A stretch of DNA of 64,000 nucleotides from Longimicrobium sp. (GCF_036388275.1 NZ_DASVSF010000023.1:70584-134583); one strand, 5' to 3'. Positions 7,990 through 16,683 are shown, counted from the first letter of the stretch. Made by a program: numbers and translations. Notes: generated by a model from the letters alone, not told the origin.

Positions 7990-8379
7990 ATGGACTCGGA
8001 CGGCGCGGGCGAACGGCAGGGCTTCGGCCTGCCCAGGCGGGCGCGGATCACCTCTTCGGATGAGATCCGCGCATTGTTCAGACGGGGGAAGAGGAGCAAG
8101 ACGCGCCACCTGGACGCGTTCGTCTCCCCTTCCCCCGCTCCGTTTGCGCGCTTGGGCGTCGTGGTTCCCAAGCACAAGCGCACCATCGTAAAGCGAAACC
8201 TGGTCAAGCGCCGGCTTCGCGACCTGGGGCGCACCGTGGTGCTGCCAGCACTCCGAAACCGCGGGCTCGCGTTGGACGTACTGTTCCGTGCCCGCCCCGA
8301 AGCCTACACCGCCTCGTTCGCGGACCTTCGCGACGAGGTGGCCGCGCTCACGGAGGAGCTGTGCTCGCGCGCGCGATGA
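7990..8379 (+). CDS. rnpA: Ribonuclease P protein component
   Basis: The 129-residue product carries the RnpA hallmark KRNLVKRRLRD (RNxxKRxxR type) after VVVPKHK, with the N-terminal RITSSDEIRALFRRGKR region typical of the family. The protein assists the RNase P RNA in maturing tRNA 5' ends. The ATG at 7990 (MDSDGAGERQGF) was chosen because further upstream the frame runs through rpmH in another register. Its 3' end overlaps yidD by 19 bp, so the two are probably coupled. The RNase P RNA itself was not seen in the window. Confidence 0.93.
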   Translation: MDSDGAGERQGFGLPRRARITSSDEIRALFRRGKRSKTRHLDAFVSPSPAPFARLGVVVPKHKRTIVKRNLVKRRLRDLGRTVVLPALRNRGLALDVLFRARPEAYTASFADLRDEVAALTEELCSRAR

Positions 8380-8573
8380 TGTCAGCCATCCGCTTCTATC
8401 AGAAGGGGATTTCGCCGCTGAAGCCCCCCGTCTGCCGCTTTCATCCCACGTGCTCGCACTACGGGCTGGAGGCGCTGCAGCGATACGGCGCAGCGCGCGG
8501 CTCGTGGCTGCTGCTGAAGCGGCTGCTGCGCTGCAACCCCCTGTGCAAGGGTGGCTTCGACCCCGTTCCCTGA
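8361..8573 (+). CDS. yidD: Membrane protein insertion efficiency factor YidD
   Basis: The 70-residue product contains the YidD core AIRFYQKGISPLKPPVCRF followed by HPTCSHYGLEALQRYG and the terminal RCNPLCKGGFDPVP, with the conserved Cys residues. It is a small amphipathic protein that aids YidC-dependent insertion. GTG at 8361 is preferred because GGAGG (8352-8356) precedes it closely. ATG codons at 8376 and 8379 are alternatives but lack a correctly spaced ribosome site. It overlaps rnpA and is followed 35 bp later by yidC. Confidence 0.93.
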   Translation: MLARAMMSAIRFYQKGISPLKPPVCRFHPTCSHYGLEALQRYGAARGSWLLLKRLLRCNPLCKGGFDPVP

Positions 8574-8608
8574 GCGGGCCGACCCGTACCCGGTGGAACC
8601 ACCACAAG

Positions 8609-10369
8609 ATGGATCAGACCAAGCGGCTCATTCTCTTCATCGTCCTCTCGACGGCGTTCATCTTCGCGTGGGAGGCGCTCTTTCCACGCACCCCCCCGGC
8701 ACCCGTGCGCCCCCCGGCGGACTCCGCCGCGGCGGTCGCCCCGGCCCGGACGCCGGCGCCGGGGCTGGCCGCCTCGCTGCCGTCCACCGCGCCGTCGCAG
8801 CCCGGCCAGCCCGAGCGGTTCGTCCACGTGCGTTCGCCGCTGTACGACTACCGCTTCTCCACGCGCGGCGCGGCGCTGAACGCGGCCACCCTGCCGCTCT
8901 TCGCCAGCTACGTTCAGGACGGCGGCAGCGTGCAGCTGGTGCCCCGCAGCGCTCGCGACGTGCTGACGCGCCGCGTGGCGGTGGGACGCGACACGCTGGA
9001 CTTCCGGCGCGTTCACTTCACCCCCGACGCCGCCTCGCTGCAGCTGCGCGCGGGCGACGGGCCGCGGCAGCTGCGCTTCGTCTCGGATCCGGTGGGCTCG
9101 GTGCGTGCCGAGCTCACCTACACCTTCCGGCCGAACGACTACGCGGTCGACGTGCAGGGGCGCTTCATCGGCCTGCCCGCCGGCGCCCAGGCGCAGATGG
9201 TGACGGAACTGGGCACCGGGCTGGCCCCGCACGACTCGCCCGAGCACGGCTCGGCCAACGAGCTGGCGGTGGTGGGATGGAACCGCGAGCGGGTGGAGCG
9301 CGAGGCCATCCGCGGGATCCAGGCGCCCGACACCCTCGCTGGCCCGCTGGTGTGGACGGGGATCAAGGACCGCTACTTCCTGATCGCCCTCATCAACGCC
9401 GGGCGCGAGCAGTTCAGCCGGGTGGAGATGGAGCCGGCGCGCGACATCAAGTACACGCTCGGCGGCGACACCCTGCAGTCGCCCCGCGCCCGTGCCCGCG
9501 CCGTGCAGCCGCTGGGTGCCGACGGCGCGTTCCGGCAGCAGGCGTACCTGGGCCCGCAGGAGCACGCGCGGCTGGCCGCGGTGGGGCATGAGCTGGAAGA
9601 GGTGAACCCGTACGGCTACCGCTGGCTGCGGCCGGTGGTACGGCCCATCGCCGCCGCCGTGCTGTGGACCCTGAACGGCCTTCACAACACACTGGGACTT
9701 CACTACGGGTGGGTGCTGATCCTGTTCGGCTTCCTGGTGCGTGGCGTCACCTGGCCGCTGAACGCGCGGGCCATGCGCGCGCAGATGAAGAACATGGCCG
9801 TGCAGCCGGTGCTGCAGTCGCGGATGAAGGAGATCCAGGAGCGGCACCGCGGCGACCCGGCGAAGATGAACGCCGAGATGATGGCGCTGTACCAGGAGCT
9901 GGGGGTGAACCCGCTGTCGATGATGTCGGGCTGCCTTCCGCTGCTGATCCCCATGCCGGTGATGATCACGCTGTTCTTCGTGTTCCAGAGCGCCATCGAG
10001 TTCCGCGGCACCAGCTTCGCCTGGTTCCCCGACCTGTCGCTGCGCGATCCGCTGTACCTGCTGCCGGTGTTCCTGGTGGTGTCGATGTTCGGGCTGCAGT
10101 GGGTGAGCACCAAGCTCAGCGGGATGGAGCAGAACGAGCAGACGCGGATGATGATGTACATGATGCCGGTGATGATGGGCATGTTCTTTTTCGCCATGCC
10201 GTCGGGACTGAACCTGTACTATGCGTCGACGAACGTCGCCTCGTTCCCGCAGCAGATCCTGATCGCCAACGAGCGCCGCCGCGCGACGGAAAAGCAGAAG
10301 GCCGAGCAGAAGGTGGCCGTCAAACACGATGCGCTGAAGCGCATTCCGGCGAATCGGAAGCGCAAGTAG
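8609..10369 (+). CDS. yidC: Membrane protein insertase YidC
   Basis: The 586-residue product has an N-terminal membrane anchor (LILFIVLSTAFIFAW, ~7-21), a Pro/Ala-rich stretch, a large periplasmic beta domain (~75-330) and the C-terminal insertase core. In the core, LHYGWVLILFGFLVRGVTWP holds the conserved groove Arg. MKEIQERHRGDP with ELGVNPLSMMSGCLPLL matches the cytoplasmic coiled coil and third membrane helix. The final helices are followed by a Lys/Arg-rich tail (KHDALKRIPANRKRK) that can contact ribosomes. YidC inserts proteins alone or with SecYEG. The periplasmic domain and length are typical of Gram-negative YidC. The operon ends at a strong terminator 24 bp downstream. Confidence 0.96.
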   Translation: MDQTKRLILFIVLSTAFIFAWEALFPRTPPAPVRPPADSAAAVAPARTPAPGLAASLPSTAPSQPGQPERFVHVRSPLYDYRFSTRGAALNAATLPLFASYVQDGGSVQLVPRSARDVLTRRVAVGRDTLDFRRVHFTPDAASLQLRAGDGPRQLRFVSDPVGSVRAELTYTFRPNDYAVDVQGRFIGLPAGAQAQMVTELGTGLAPHDSPEHGSANELAVVGWNRERVEREAIRGIQAPDTLAGPLVWTGIKDRYFLIALINAGREQFSRVEMEPARDIKYTLGGDTLQSPRARARAVQPLGADGAFRQQAYLGPQEHARLAAVGHELEEVNPYGYRWLRPVVRPIAAAVLWTLNGLHNTLGLHYGWVLILFGFLVRGVTWPLNARAMRAQMKNMAVQPVLQSRMKEIQERHRGDPAKMNAEMMALYQELGVNPLSMMSGCLPLLIPMPVMITLFFVFQSAIEFRGTSFAWFPDLSLRDPLYLLPVFLVVSMFGLQWVSTKLSGMEQNEQTRMMMYMMPVMMGMFFFAMPSGLNLYYASTNVASFPQQILIANERRRATEKQKAEQKVAVKHDALKRIPANRKRK

Positions 10370-10392
10370 CGCCAGCGTTGGACGTCGCCAGA

Positions 10393-10427
10393 GCGCCCGC
10401 TCTCCTGGTTGGAGGGCGGGCGCTTTT
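10393..10427 (+). terminator. Rho-independent terminator after yidC
   Basis: GCGCCCGCTCTCC (10393-10405), loop TGGTT and GGAGGGCGGGCGC (10411-10423) form a 13-bp stem with one G-U pair, followed by TTTT. Confidence 0.9.
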
Positions 10428-10527
10428 GCATGGGTTGCGGGTATCGCACCTGCACGTGCATCCCGGACCGCAGCGACCGAGGGATCCGCCACACAGCCCG
10501 GGGCGAGCCCCCATCGTCCGCCTCTCA

Positions 10528-10589
10528 CGAGAACAGGCCAGTCCGCGAAGGCGGACATCGTGTGGTTGTTGCAGCGACTTTAGTCGCCC
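10528..10589 (-). repeat. Interspersed dyad repeat, family A, copy 2
   Basis: Read on the minus strand it gives GGGCGACTAAAGTCGC, TGCAACAACCACACGA and a hairpin GTCCGCCTTCGCGGAC, then GGCCTGTTCTCG. It matches the copies at 4823, 42121 and 53161. It fills most of the 332-bp gap between yidC and mnmE, together with the yidC terminator. Confidence 0.85.
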
Positions 10590-10701
10590 AGGGCGGAGCC
10601 CAAGCCGCCATAACCGCTTGGGGGCTCAGGATCACGCCCCGTGAGCGGCTGAACAGGAGCCCTCCCTTTCGCATGCCTCCGCCCCGCCCCATCATCCCGC
10701 C

Positions 10702-12075
10702 ATGCTCTCGCTCCCCTTCCCCGCCGACACCATCGCAGCCATCGCCACGCCGCAGGGCCGTGGCGCCGTCGCCGTCCTGCGCGTTTCCGGTCCGCGGTCG
10801 CTCGACGTTCTTCGCGCCGTCGCGGCCGCCCCGGGCGAGGTCGCGCCGCGGGTGCAGCGGCTGGTGGCGCTTCGGCATCCTGAGACGGGCGAACTCCTGG
10901 ATCGCGGGCTGGTGACGTACTTCGCCGCGCCGGCCAGCTACACCGGCGAAGACACGGTGGAGATCGCCACGCACGGCGGCGTGCTGACCCCCCAGCTGGT
11001 GCTCGATGCGCTCCTGGCCGCGGGCGCGCGTGCGGCCGAGCCGGGCGAGTTCACCCGGCGCGCGTACCTGAACGGCAAGCTCGACCTGCTGCAGGCCGAG
11101 GCCGTCGCCGACCTGATCGACGGCCGGTCGCGCGCCCTTCACCGCGCGGCCGTGCACCAGATGGAGCGCGGCCTCTCACGGCGCATCGGCGAGCTGCGCG
11201 ACGCCATCATCGGCACCGAGGCGCTGATCGCGTACTCCATCGACTTTCCCGAAGAAGACGAGCCGCCCGTACCCCCGGCCCGCATCCGCGCCTCGGCCGG
11301 GGACGTCATCGGGAGGATCGATGCGCTGCTGGCCACCGCGCCAGAGGGCGAGCTGCTGCGCGAGGGCGCGATGACGGTGCTCGCTGGCCGCCCCAATTCC
11401 GGCAAGTCGTCCCTGTTCAACGCGCTGCTCGGAACGGAGCGCGCCATCGTCACCGACATCCCCGGGACGACCCGCGACGCGCTAGAATCGTCGGTATCGA
11501 TCGAAGGCTATCCATTCCGCCTGGTGGACACGGCCGGACTGCGGGAGACGGTGGACATGGTGGAGGGCATGGGGATCGAGGTTGCGCGCCGGTACCTGGC
11601 GGTCGCGGACCTGGTGCTGTTCTGCGTGGAAGCGGGACGGGAGATGGAGGAGGACGAGGCGGCGTTCGTCGCCAGCGTCGAACCTGCGCGCCTGGTGCTC
11701 GTGCGGACCAAGCGTGACATGCCCGGCGGCGCGGCCGTGGACCCGTCGGATACGATGGCGGCCGTGTCTGTCTCGGCGCTGACGGGGGATGGTCTGCCGG
11801 AGCTTCGGCAGACTTTGCTGCCGAAGGCGTTCGGCGGGATTCTCGGCGAGCCGGGCGAGGCGCCCCTGGTTACCCGCGAACGGCACGCGCGCGCGCTGCG
11901 GACCGCGCGCGACGAGGTCCGCGACTTTCTGGTCGCACTGGACGACGAGGTGCCGATGGAGTTCGCGGCGACGCACCTACGCGCTGGTGCGGGGGCGCTG
12001 GAGGACCTGGTGGGCGCGGTATCGGTGGATGACGTGCTCGACCACGTCTTCGGCAGCTTCTGCGTGGGCAAGTAG
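10702..12075 (+). CDS. mnmE: tRNA modification GTPase MnmE
   Basis: The 457-residue product has an N-terminal folate-binding domain (~1-120), a helical domain, and an inserted G domain. The G domain shows G1 GRPNSGKSS (229-237), G2 PGTTRD (~254-259) and G3 DTAGLRE (276-282). The C-terminal CVGK holds the conserved catalytic Cys at 454. With MnmG it installs the (carboxymethyl)aminomethyl group at U34 of certain tRNAs. mnmG lies 2.5 kb downstream, separated by a leftward four-gene group. The start ATG opens MLSLPFPADTIAAIATPQG, matching the family N-terminus. Confidence 0.96.
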   Translation: MLSLPFPADTIAAIATPQGRGAVAVLRVSGPRSLDVLRAVAAAPGEVAPRVQRLVALRHPETGELLDRGLVTYFAAPASYTGEDTVEIATHGGVLTPQLVLDALLAAGARAAEPGEFTRRAYLNGKLDLLQAEAVADLIDGRSRALHRAAVHQMERGLSRRIGELRDAIIGTEALIAYSIDFPEEDEPPVPPARIRASAGDVIGRIDALLATAPEGELLREGAMTVLAGRPNSGKSSLFNALLGTERAIVTDIPGTTRDALESSVSIEGYPFRLVDTAGLRETVDMVEGMGIEVARRYLAVADLVLFCVEAGREMEEDEAAFVASVEPARLVLVRTKRDMPGGAAVDPSDTMAAVSVSALTGDGLPELRQTLLPKAFGGILGEPGEAPLVTRERHARALRTARDEVRDFLVALDDEVPMEFAATHLRAGAGALEDLVGAVSVDDVLDHVFGSFCVGK

Positions 12076-12224
12076 CCTCGCGAGACGCTGCTGGATGGAA
12101 ATTTCGCTCGAAATTCGCTTTTATCGCGCGTGGGACGGCGAGACGAGCCAGAGTATTCCTGAAAACCGGATCGCGCGTTCTTCGCGAATCTCGAAGGCCG
12201 ATTTCATTCGGGGTAGCTTCGGAA

Positions 12225-12500
12225 TTAGCGGACGATGGTGAACTCACCGTCGCGGAAGCCGTCGGCGGAGAATGGGAGGGGTTCGACGGCGTCGACCAGG
12301 GCGCCGGGCGGACCCTTCGCCAGTTGCGCGCGCAACTCCTCCAGGCGCGCCTCGGACGCACGAGCATGGACGACGACGGCACCGTCCGGCAGGTTGCAGA
12401 CGGTGCCGGAAACACCCAGCCGGTTGGCGAGGGAGCGGGTCCACCAGCGGAACCCCACTCCCTGCACCCGGCCGGTTACGCGATAGCCGGCTTCGGCCAT
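12225..12500 (-). CDS. acyP: Acylphosphatase
   Basis: The 91-residue product matches acylphosphatase. It has the phosphate-binding loop GRVQGVGFRWW with the catalytic Arg, then GTVCNLPDGAVVVHA with the catalytic Asn. It should hydrolyse acyl phosphates in the cytoplasm. The start at 12500 (MAEAGYRVTG) lies 4 bp after the stop of the preceding leftward gene, so it is probably the last gene of the membrane-protein operon. No signal or membrane segment is present. The 150 bp between its stop and mnmE show no further gene. Confidence 0.93.
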   Translation of the reverse strand: MAEAGYRVTGRVQGVGFRWWTRSLANRLGVSGTVCNLPDGAVVVHARASEARLEELRAQLAKGPPGALVDAVEPLPFSADGFRDGEFTIVR

Positions 12501-12504
12501 CCCC

Positions 12505-13380
12505 TCAGAGGTCTTCCTGGTGGCTGGGAGGACGCGATCCGCCCGTGCTCCCCGCCCCCGATCCCGACGTCCCGGTACGGCTGGCACCCGCGGTCGAGCC
12601 GCCGCCGCCGTATCCGCCCGCCGACCCGCCACCGCTGGCCCCGCCCGTCGATCCGCCGCTGCTGGACCCACCCGTCGACCCGCCGGAGCGTCCGCCCGAA
12701 CTGCCGGCGCCCGCGCTGCCGCTGCCCGAGGCGCGGCTGGTGGGGCCGCCTGCCGATCCGCCCTGGCTGCCCCCGCCCTGCTGGCCGCCCATGAAGCCGT
12801 CGATCAACTCGGCCAGGAAGCCGCTGCCCTGGTTGTTGGTCTGGCTGAGGAACCCACGCGCGCCCTGCGCGATGCCGGCGCTGATGCCGCCCATCAGGGC
12901 ACCACGAAGCTCCCGCCGCGCACGCGACGCCTTCGACGTGCCGTAGTCATCGTCGTCGTCATCGTCGCGGGCCGCCAGCACGAAGCCGATCGCGAACGCC
13001 ACGCCCAGGATGGGGAGCGGGTTGTCGCGAAGGCGGTCTACGAGGCCGCGCTGCTCCATCGCGCGGTTCGCCCGCTCGCGGGTGCTGCTGGCCGCTCGGG
13101 CCACCCGCGGCCCCACACCGCCGGCCAGGTTGCGGGCACCCTCGCCCACCCGGTCGCGGATGGCCTCGGCCGCGCCGCCCAGCCGGCTGCGGCTGCCGCC
13201 CTCTTCGCTGCCCGCGAACTGCAGGCCCTCGTACTGGTCGCCGCCGCCGGCGCTGTGCAGGCCGCTGTGCACTTCGCCCGATCCGCTCTTGTCGCCCATC
13301 GCGGCCGAGCCGCCGGCGTTGCGTCCGGTGCCGCTCATGCCAGATCCCGCTTGGCCTGCTTTATCTCGCTCTGAAGCCAT
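12505..13380 (-). CDS. Membrane protein with Gly/Ser-rich C-terminal tail (YqjK/DUF3618-like position)
   Basis: The 291-residue product has a hydrophilic N-terminus, an amphipathic helical region (~60-110), one membrane helix (LPILGVAFAIGFVLAA, ~123-138) followed at once by an acidic run DDDDDDD, a helical region with Gly-rich MGGISAGIAQGARG, and a ~90-residue C-terminal tail of Gly, Ser, Thr and Ala (SGGSTGG and GGGS units). The ATG at 13380 has a perfect AAGGAGG seven bases upstream but overlaps the holin-like gene by 46 bp. An ATG at 13338 forms an ATGA overlap and is the alternative. Gene order with the next two genes resembles E. coli yqjD-yqjE-yqjK. The tail is probably disordered and may lie in the envelope or interact with nucleoid or ribosomes; its role is unknown. 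Confidence 0.75.
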   Translation of the reverse strand: MASERDKAGQAGSGMSGTGRNAGGSAAMGDKSGSGEVHSGLHSAGGGDQYEGLQFAGSEEGGSRSRLGGAAEAIRDRVGEGARNLAGGVGPRVARAASSTRERANRAMEQRGLVDRLRDNPLPILGVAFAIGFVLAARDDDDDDDYGTSKASRARRELRGALMGGISAGIAQGARGFLSQTNNQGSGFLAELIDGFMGGQQGGGSQGGSAGGPTSRASGSGSAGAGSSGGRSGGSTGGSSSGGSTGGASGGGSAGGYGGGGSTAGASRTGTSGSGAGSTGGSRPPSHQEDL

Positions 13381-13790
13381 TGCTTGTCCTCCTTGAGAGT
13401 CTCGAGGGTGCGGGTCGGCGCCACGCTCTCGTGCTTGAGCTTGTTCAGGTTGCTCTTGGCGAGCAGCCCGCCGACAATCACGAACAGCAGTCCGACGATC
13501 AGCGCGCCCAGCCAGTACTCGTCGAGCGCGTCGCCCACCGCCAGCACCAGGAACAGGATCAGCACCATGGCGCCGATCAGGGCGACCACGCCGCCGACCG
13601 CCACCATGATAATGTCGCGAGCCACGCTCTTGACGTTGCCCACCAGCTCGGCCTTGGCCAGCGCCACCTCCTGGCGAACCAGCACGGCGCTGTCCTGCGC
13701 CAACTGCCGGATCAGGTCGCCGAGCGGGGCATCTCCCGATCCCGTGCCCATGCCGTCGGACCGGCCGGGTGTGGTGTGAAGGTCCGCCAT
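13335..13790 (-). CDS. Phage-holin-III-like membrane protein (YqjE/DUF1469)
   Basis: The 151-residue product has a soluble N-terminal part with the DUF1469 pattern LGDLIRQLAQDSAVLVRQEVALAKAEL (split after the Asp-Ser here), then two membrane helices (MVAVGGVVALIGAMVLILFLVL and YWLGALIVGLLFVIVGGLL) and a charged C-terminal helix. This is the architecture of E. coli YqjE and of many actinobacterial proteins labelled phage holin family. Despite the name these are normal inner-membrane proteins and not lysis proteins. It sits between a YqjD-like protein upstream and the Gly/Ser-tailed protein downstream. Confidence 0.85.
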   Translation of the reverse strand: MADLHTTPGRSDGMGTGSGDAPLGDLIRQLAQDSAVLVRQEVALAKAELVGNVKSVARDIIMVAVGGVVALIGAMVLILFLVLAVGDALDEYWLGALIVGLLFVIVGGLLAKSNLNKLKHESVAPTRTLETLKEDKQWLQSEIKQAKRDLA

Positions 13791-13802
13791 GGTTTCCTCC
13801 GG

Positions 13803-14381
13803 TTAGCGCAGGACCTTGCCAGCCACGAAGCCGGCGCCCACCGCCAGCAGCAGCGTGCTCAGGGGGCGGGTGGCAACGATGCCGCCCAACTCGCGTTGCA
13901 GCGAGGTGGTGTCGTTGTCCCGCAGGTAGCGCGCGATGCTTTCCAGCGTGTCGGCCGCGGTGTGGCCGTACTGGTTGGCGCGCTCGCCCACGCCCTTCTT
14001 GGGGATCAGCCCGGCGACGCTGTCGAGCTTTTCGGCCACGTTCTCCAACTGCTCGGCCGCCTGCTCCAGCATCTGGTCGGCGCGCTCCTGCAGCTGCTCT
14101 ACGCCGCTCACGCGGTTGGTGCCGCCCGCCGATCCACTCGTGCCGGTGGAGCCGGTGGAGCCCGCCGACCCGCTCAGGGTCGCCGCGCCGCCGCCCAGCC
14201 CGGAACCGCCGCCGGTGCTTCCGCCGCCGCTGCTGCTGCTCGCGGTGCTGGTGGACGATCCACCGCCCGCGGAGCCGCCTCCGGCGGTGCTGCCCGTCGC
14301 GCCCAGCCCACCCGTGCTTCCGCCCGTCGAACCGAGGCCGGAGCCACTGCCCCCCGTCCCGGTATTCCGTTCGTCTTGCAT
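13803..14381 (-). CDS. YqjD/ElaB-like membrane-anchored protein with Gly/Ser/Thr-rich N-terminus
   Basis: The 192-residue product begins with ~85 residues of Gly, Ser, Thr and Ala (GSTGGSTGG and TSTASSSSGGG units). A coiled-coil region follows (VEQLQERADQMLEQAAEQL), then a helical segment and a C-terminal membrane helix PLSTLLLAVGAGFVAGKVLR. Coiled coil plus a C-terminal GxxxG helix ending in Arg is the plan of DUF883 proteins such as E. coli YqjD and ElaB, which bind ribosomes at the membrane in stationary phase. The ATG at 14381 is preferred because GGGGAGG lies six bases upstream; an ATG at 14387 abuts that site. It is the first gene of this leftward operon, divergent from mnmG, with a parS site between them. 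Confidence 0.75.
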   Translation of the reverse strand: MQDERNTGTGGSGSGLGSTGGSTGGLGATGSTAGGGSAGGGSSTSTASSSSGGGSTGGGSGLGGGAATLSGSAGSTGSTGTSGSAGGTNRVSGVEQLQERADQMLEQAAEQLENVAEKLDSVAGLIPKKGVGERANQYGHTAADTLESIARYLRDNDTTSLQRELGGIVATRPLSTLLLAVGAGFVAGKVLR

Positions 14382-14461
14382 CCTCATCCTCCCCGTTGCT
14401 GGTTCCCGTCTTGGGGTCGCCTGGGGGTGCAACACGTATGCCAAGGGTTGGTCCGCAGCAA

Positions 14462-14477
14462 TGTTCCACGTGGAACA
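14462..14477. promoter_or_regulatory. parS: parS site 1
   Basis: TGTTCCACGTGGAACA is a perfect 16-bp palindrome matching the parS sites bound by ParB (consensus near TGTTYCACGTGRAACA). It lies between the divergent YqjD-like gene and mnmG. Confidence 0.93.
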
Positions 14478-14532
14478 CAGCCCTGCTCACGATGTACAGG
14501 ACAGCACCCATCATCACACGCACGGGTAGGGA

Positions 14533-16404
14533 ATGGAAACGCGCTACGACGTGATCGTCATCGGCGGCGGGCATGCCGGAGTGGAGGCCGCGGGAGCGGC
14601 CGCCCGCGTCGGCGCGCGCACGCTGCTGGTGACGCCCAACCTGGAAGGTATTGGGCAAATGAGCTGCAACCCCGCCATCGGGGGTGTAGCCAAGGGCACC
14701 GTCGTGCGCGAGGTAGATGCGCTCGGGGGCATCATGGGGATGGCGACCGACCGTTCGCGCATCCAGTTTCGCATGCTCAACCGGTCCAAGGGTCCCGCCG
14801 TGTGGGCACCGCGAGCGCAGTGCGATCGCGGTTTGTACCCCCGCGCAGCCCGGGCACTGCTGGAGCGGAGCCCCGGCCTGCACTTCTTCCAGGGGATGGT
14901 CGGGTCGCTGCTGATGGATGGGCAGCGTGTCGCCGGGGTGCGCACCGAGGCAGGATATGAGTTCCGCGCCCCCTCCGTGGTGCTGACCGCCGGCACCTTT
15001 CTCCGCGGCCGCATCCACGTCGGCAAGTCGCCCTCGGTGCCCGCCGGGCGCGCGGGCGATCACCCGTCCGTCTTCCTGGCCGAGCAGATGGAGGCGCTGG
15101 GGATGGAGGTGGCGCGCTTCAAGACGGGCACGCCGCCCCGCGTGGACGGCCGCTCGGTGAACCTGGATGCGCTGGAGCTGCAGCCGGGCGAAACCCCCGA
15201 GTACCGCCTTTCCGTCTGGGAGCGCGCGCCGCTGCTGCCTCAGCTTCCCTGCTGGATCACCTGGACGGGAGAGCCGCTGCAGGAGATCATCCGCGGCAGC
15301 CTTCACGAGTCGGCGCTGTATGGGGGCGAGATTGCGGGCCGGGGACCGCGCTACTGCCCGTCCATCGAGGACAAGATCGTCAAGTTCCCCGACGCCGCGC
15401 GCCACCAGGTATTCCTGGAGCCGGAGGGGCTGGACACCCACGAGCTGTACGTCAACGGCCTCTCCACTTCCCTGCCCGGCGACGTGCAGCTGCGGATGCT
15501 GCGCAGCATTCCGGGGATGGAGAACGTGCGGATGACCAAGGTGGGGTACGCCATCGAGTACGACTACTATCCTCCCCACCAGCTGCGTTCAACCCTGGAG
15601 TGCAAGGCGCTGGACGGACTGTTCCTGGCGGGCCAGGTGAACGGGACCACGGGATACGAAGAGGCGGCCGGCCAGGGATTGCTCGCGGGCGCCAACGCGG
15701 CCTTCGCGGCGCTGGACCGCGACCCGCTGATCCTGGAGCGCGACCAGGCGTTCGTGGGGGTGCTGGTGGACGACCTGGTGACGAAGGGCACCGATGAGCC
15801 GTATCGCCTGTTCACCTCGCGCGCCGAGTTTCGCCTGACACTGCGGCAGGACAACGCGCTCCATCGCCTCGCGCCCATGGCCGCCGAACGGGGCCTGCTG
15901 ACGGATGAGCAGATGGCATCGCTGGACCGCCGGCTGCGCTTGGCGGAGCAGATGGACGGCTGGCTGAAGGCGACCAACGCTTCGCCCGCGCAGGTGAACC
16001 CGCTGCTGGAAGCCGCGGGTTCCCCCCCGCTCCGCGAGCCCACGCGCCTTGCGCTGCTGATCAAGCGGCCGAACGTTCCGGCGGCGGCGCTGGTGGATGC
16101 GGTCGGTGGCGCGCCGGAGGCGGAGGCCCACGAGTTTGCGGATGCGCTGACCACGGCCGAGATGGAGCTTCGCTACGAGGGCTACCTGGTAAAGGAGCGC
16201 AACCGCGCCGAGGCGCTGCGCCGGCAGGCCGACTTCGCCCTGCCCATGGCGCTGGCGTACACCGAGCTGCACTCGCTCTCGTTCGAGGCGCGGCAGAAGC
16301 TGGACAGGATCCGTCCGGCCACGCTCGCCCAGGCAGGGCGGATCCCCGGCGTCAGCCCGAGCGACCTGCAGAACCTGGTGATGGAGGTTCGCAAGCGGGG
16401 TTGA
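14533..16404 (+). CDS. mnmG: tRNA modification enzyme MnmG (GidA)
   Basis: The 623-residue product opens METRYDVIVIGGGHAGVEAA, an FAD-binding Rossmann loop. It carries family blocks SCNPAIGGVAKGTVVREVDALGG (split after the second Gly) and PRVDGRSVNLDALELQPGE, the YCPSIEDKIVKFPD block, and the C-terminal helical MnmE-binding domain (KERNRAEALRRQ onward). It partners MnmE to form the U34 modification complex using FAD, NADH and methylene-tetrahydrofolate. The ATG at 14533 matches the family start. Downstream, the usual rsmG is absent and parAB follows after 349 bp. Confidence 0.97.
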   Translation: METRYDVIVIGGGHAGVEAAGAAARVGARTLLVTPNLEGIGQMSCNPAIGGVAKGTVVREVDALGGIMGMATDRSRIQFRMLNRSKGPAVWAPRAQCDRGLYPRAARALLERSPGLHFFQGMVGSLLMDGQRVAGVRTEAGYEFRAPSVVLTAGTFLRGRIHVGKSPSVPAGRAGDHPSVFLAEQMEALGMEVARFKTGTPPRVDGRSVNLDALELQPGETPEYRLSVWERAPLLPQLPCWITWTGEPLQEIIRGSLHESALYGGEIAGRGPRYCPSIEDKIVKFPDAARHQVFLEPEGLDTHELYVNGLSTSLPGDVQLRMLRSIPGMENVRMTKVGYAIEYDYYPPHQLRSTLECKALDGLFLAGQVNGTTGYEEAAGQGLLAGANAAFAALDRDPLILERDQAFVGVLVDDLVTKGTDEPYRLFTSRAEFRLTLRQDNALHRLAPMAAERGLLTDEQMASLDRRLRLAEQMDGWLKATNASPAQVNPLLEAAGSPPLREPTRLALLIKRPNVPAAALVDAVGGAPEAEAHEFADALTTAEMELRYEGYLVKERNRAEALRRQADFALPMALAYTELHSLSFEARQKLDRIRPATLAQAGRIPGVSPSDLQNLVMEVRKRG

Positions 16405-16606
16405 CGGTGGCGCGGGTTCATGCGGGTTAAGCCGCGTCGCAGAGAACGGGCACCCTCCGCCAGCTGACACCGATTCCGAATACCTGCCGAACAAACTCGG
16501 CTTCTCAGGATCGTTTATAACCCACAAGCGCGCACTTCCGAGGGTGGCGCGTCGGCTGCGGGGCTGAAACACGATAAAAACGATTCTCGCGCGAAACTCT
16601 CGCCGG

Positions 16607-16622
16607 TGTTCCACGTGGAACA
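16607..16622. promoter_or_regulatory. parS: parS site 2
   Basis: A second perfect TGTTCCACGTGGAACA lies 132 bp upstream of the parA start codon, so ParB could also regulate its own operon from here. Confidence 0.93.
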
Positions 16623-16683
16623 TCTCTGAAGCGCCTCCATCCGGCGGCTGCGCGGTGATCGTGCTCTCGCCTTGCTCTTCCAC

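Noticed and set aside
13335..13790. Prophage holin
   Set aside because: The label comes from the family name. No phage genes surround it, and the neighbours match the YqjD/E/K-type operon.
12505..15579. A 1024-codon leftward frame reaching back across mnmG
   Set aside because: Only 12505-13380 has sensible protein content. The part opposite mnmG is an antisense shadow.
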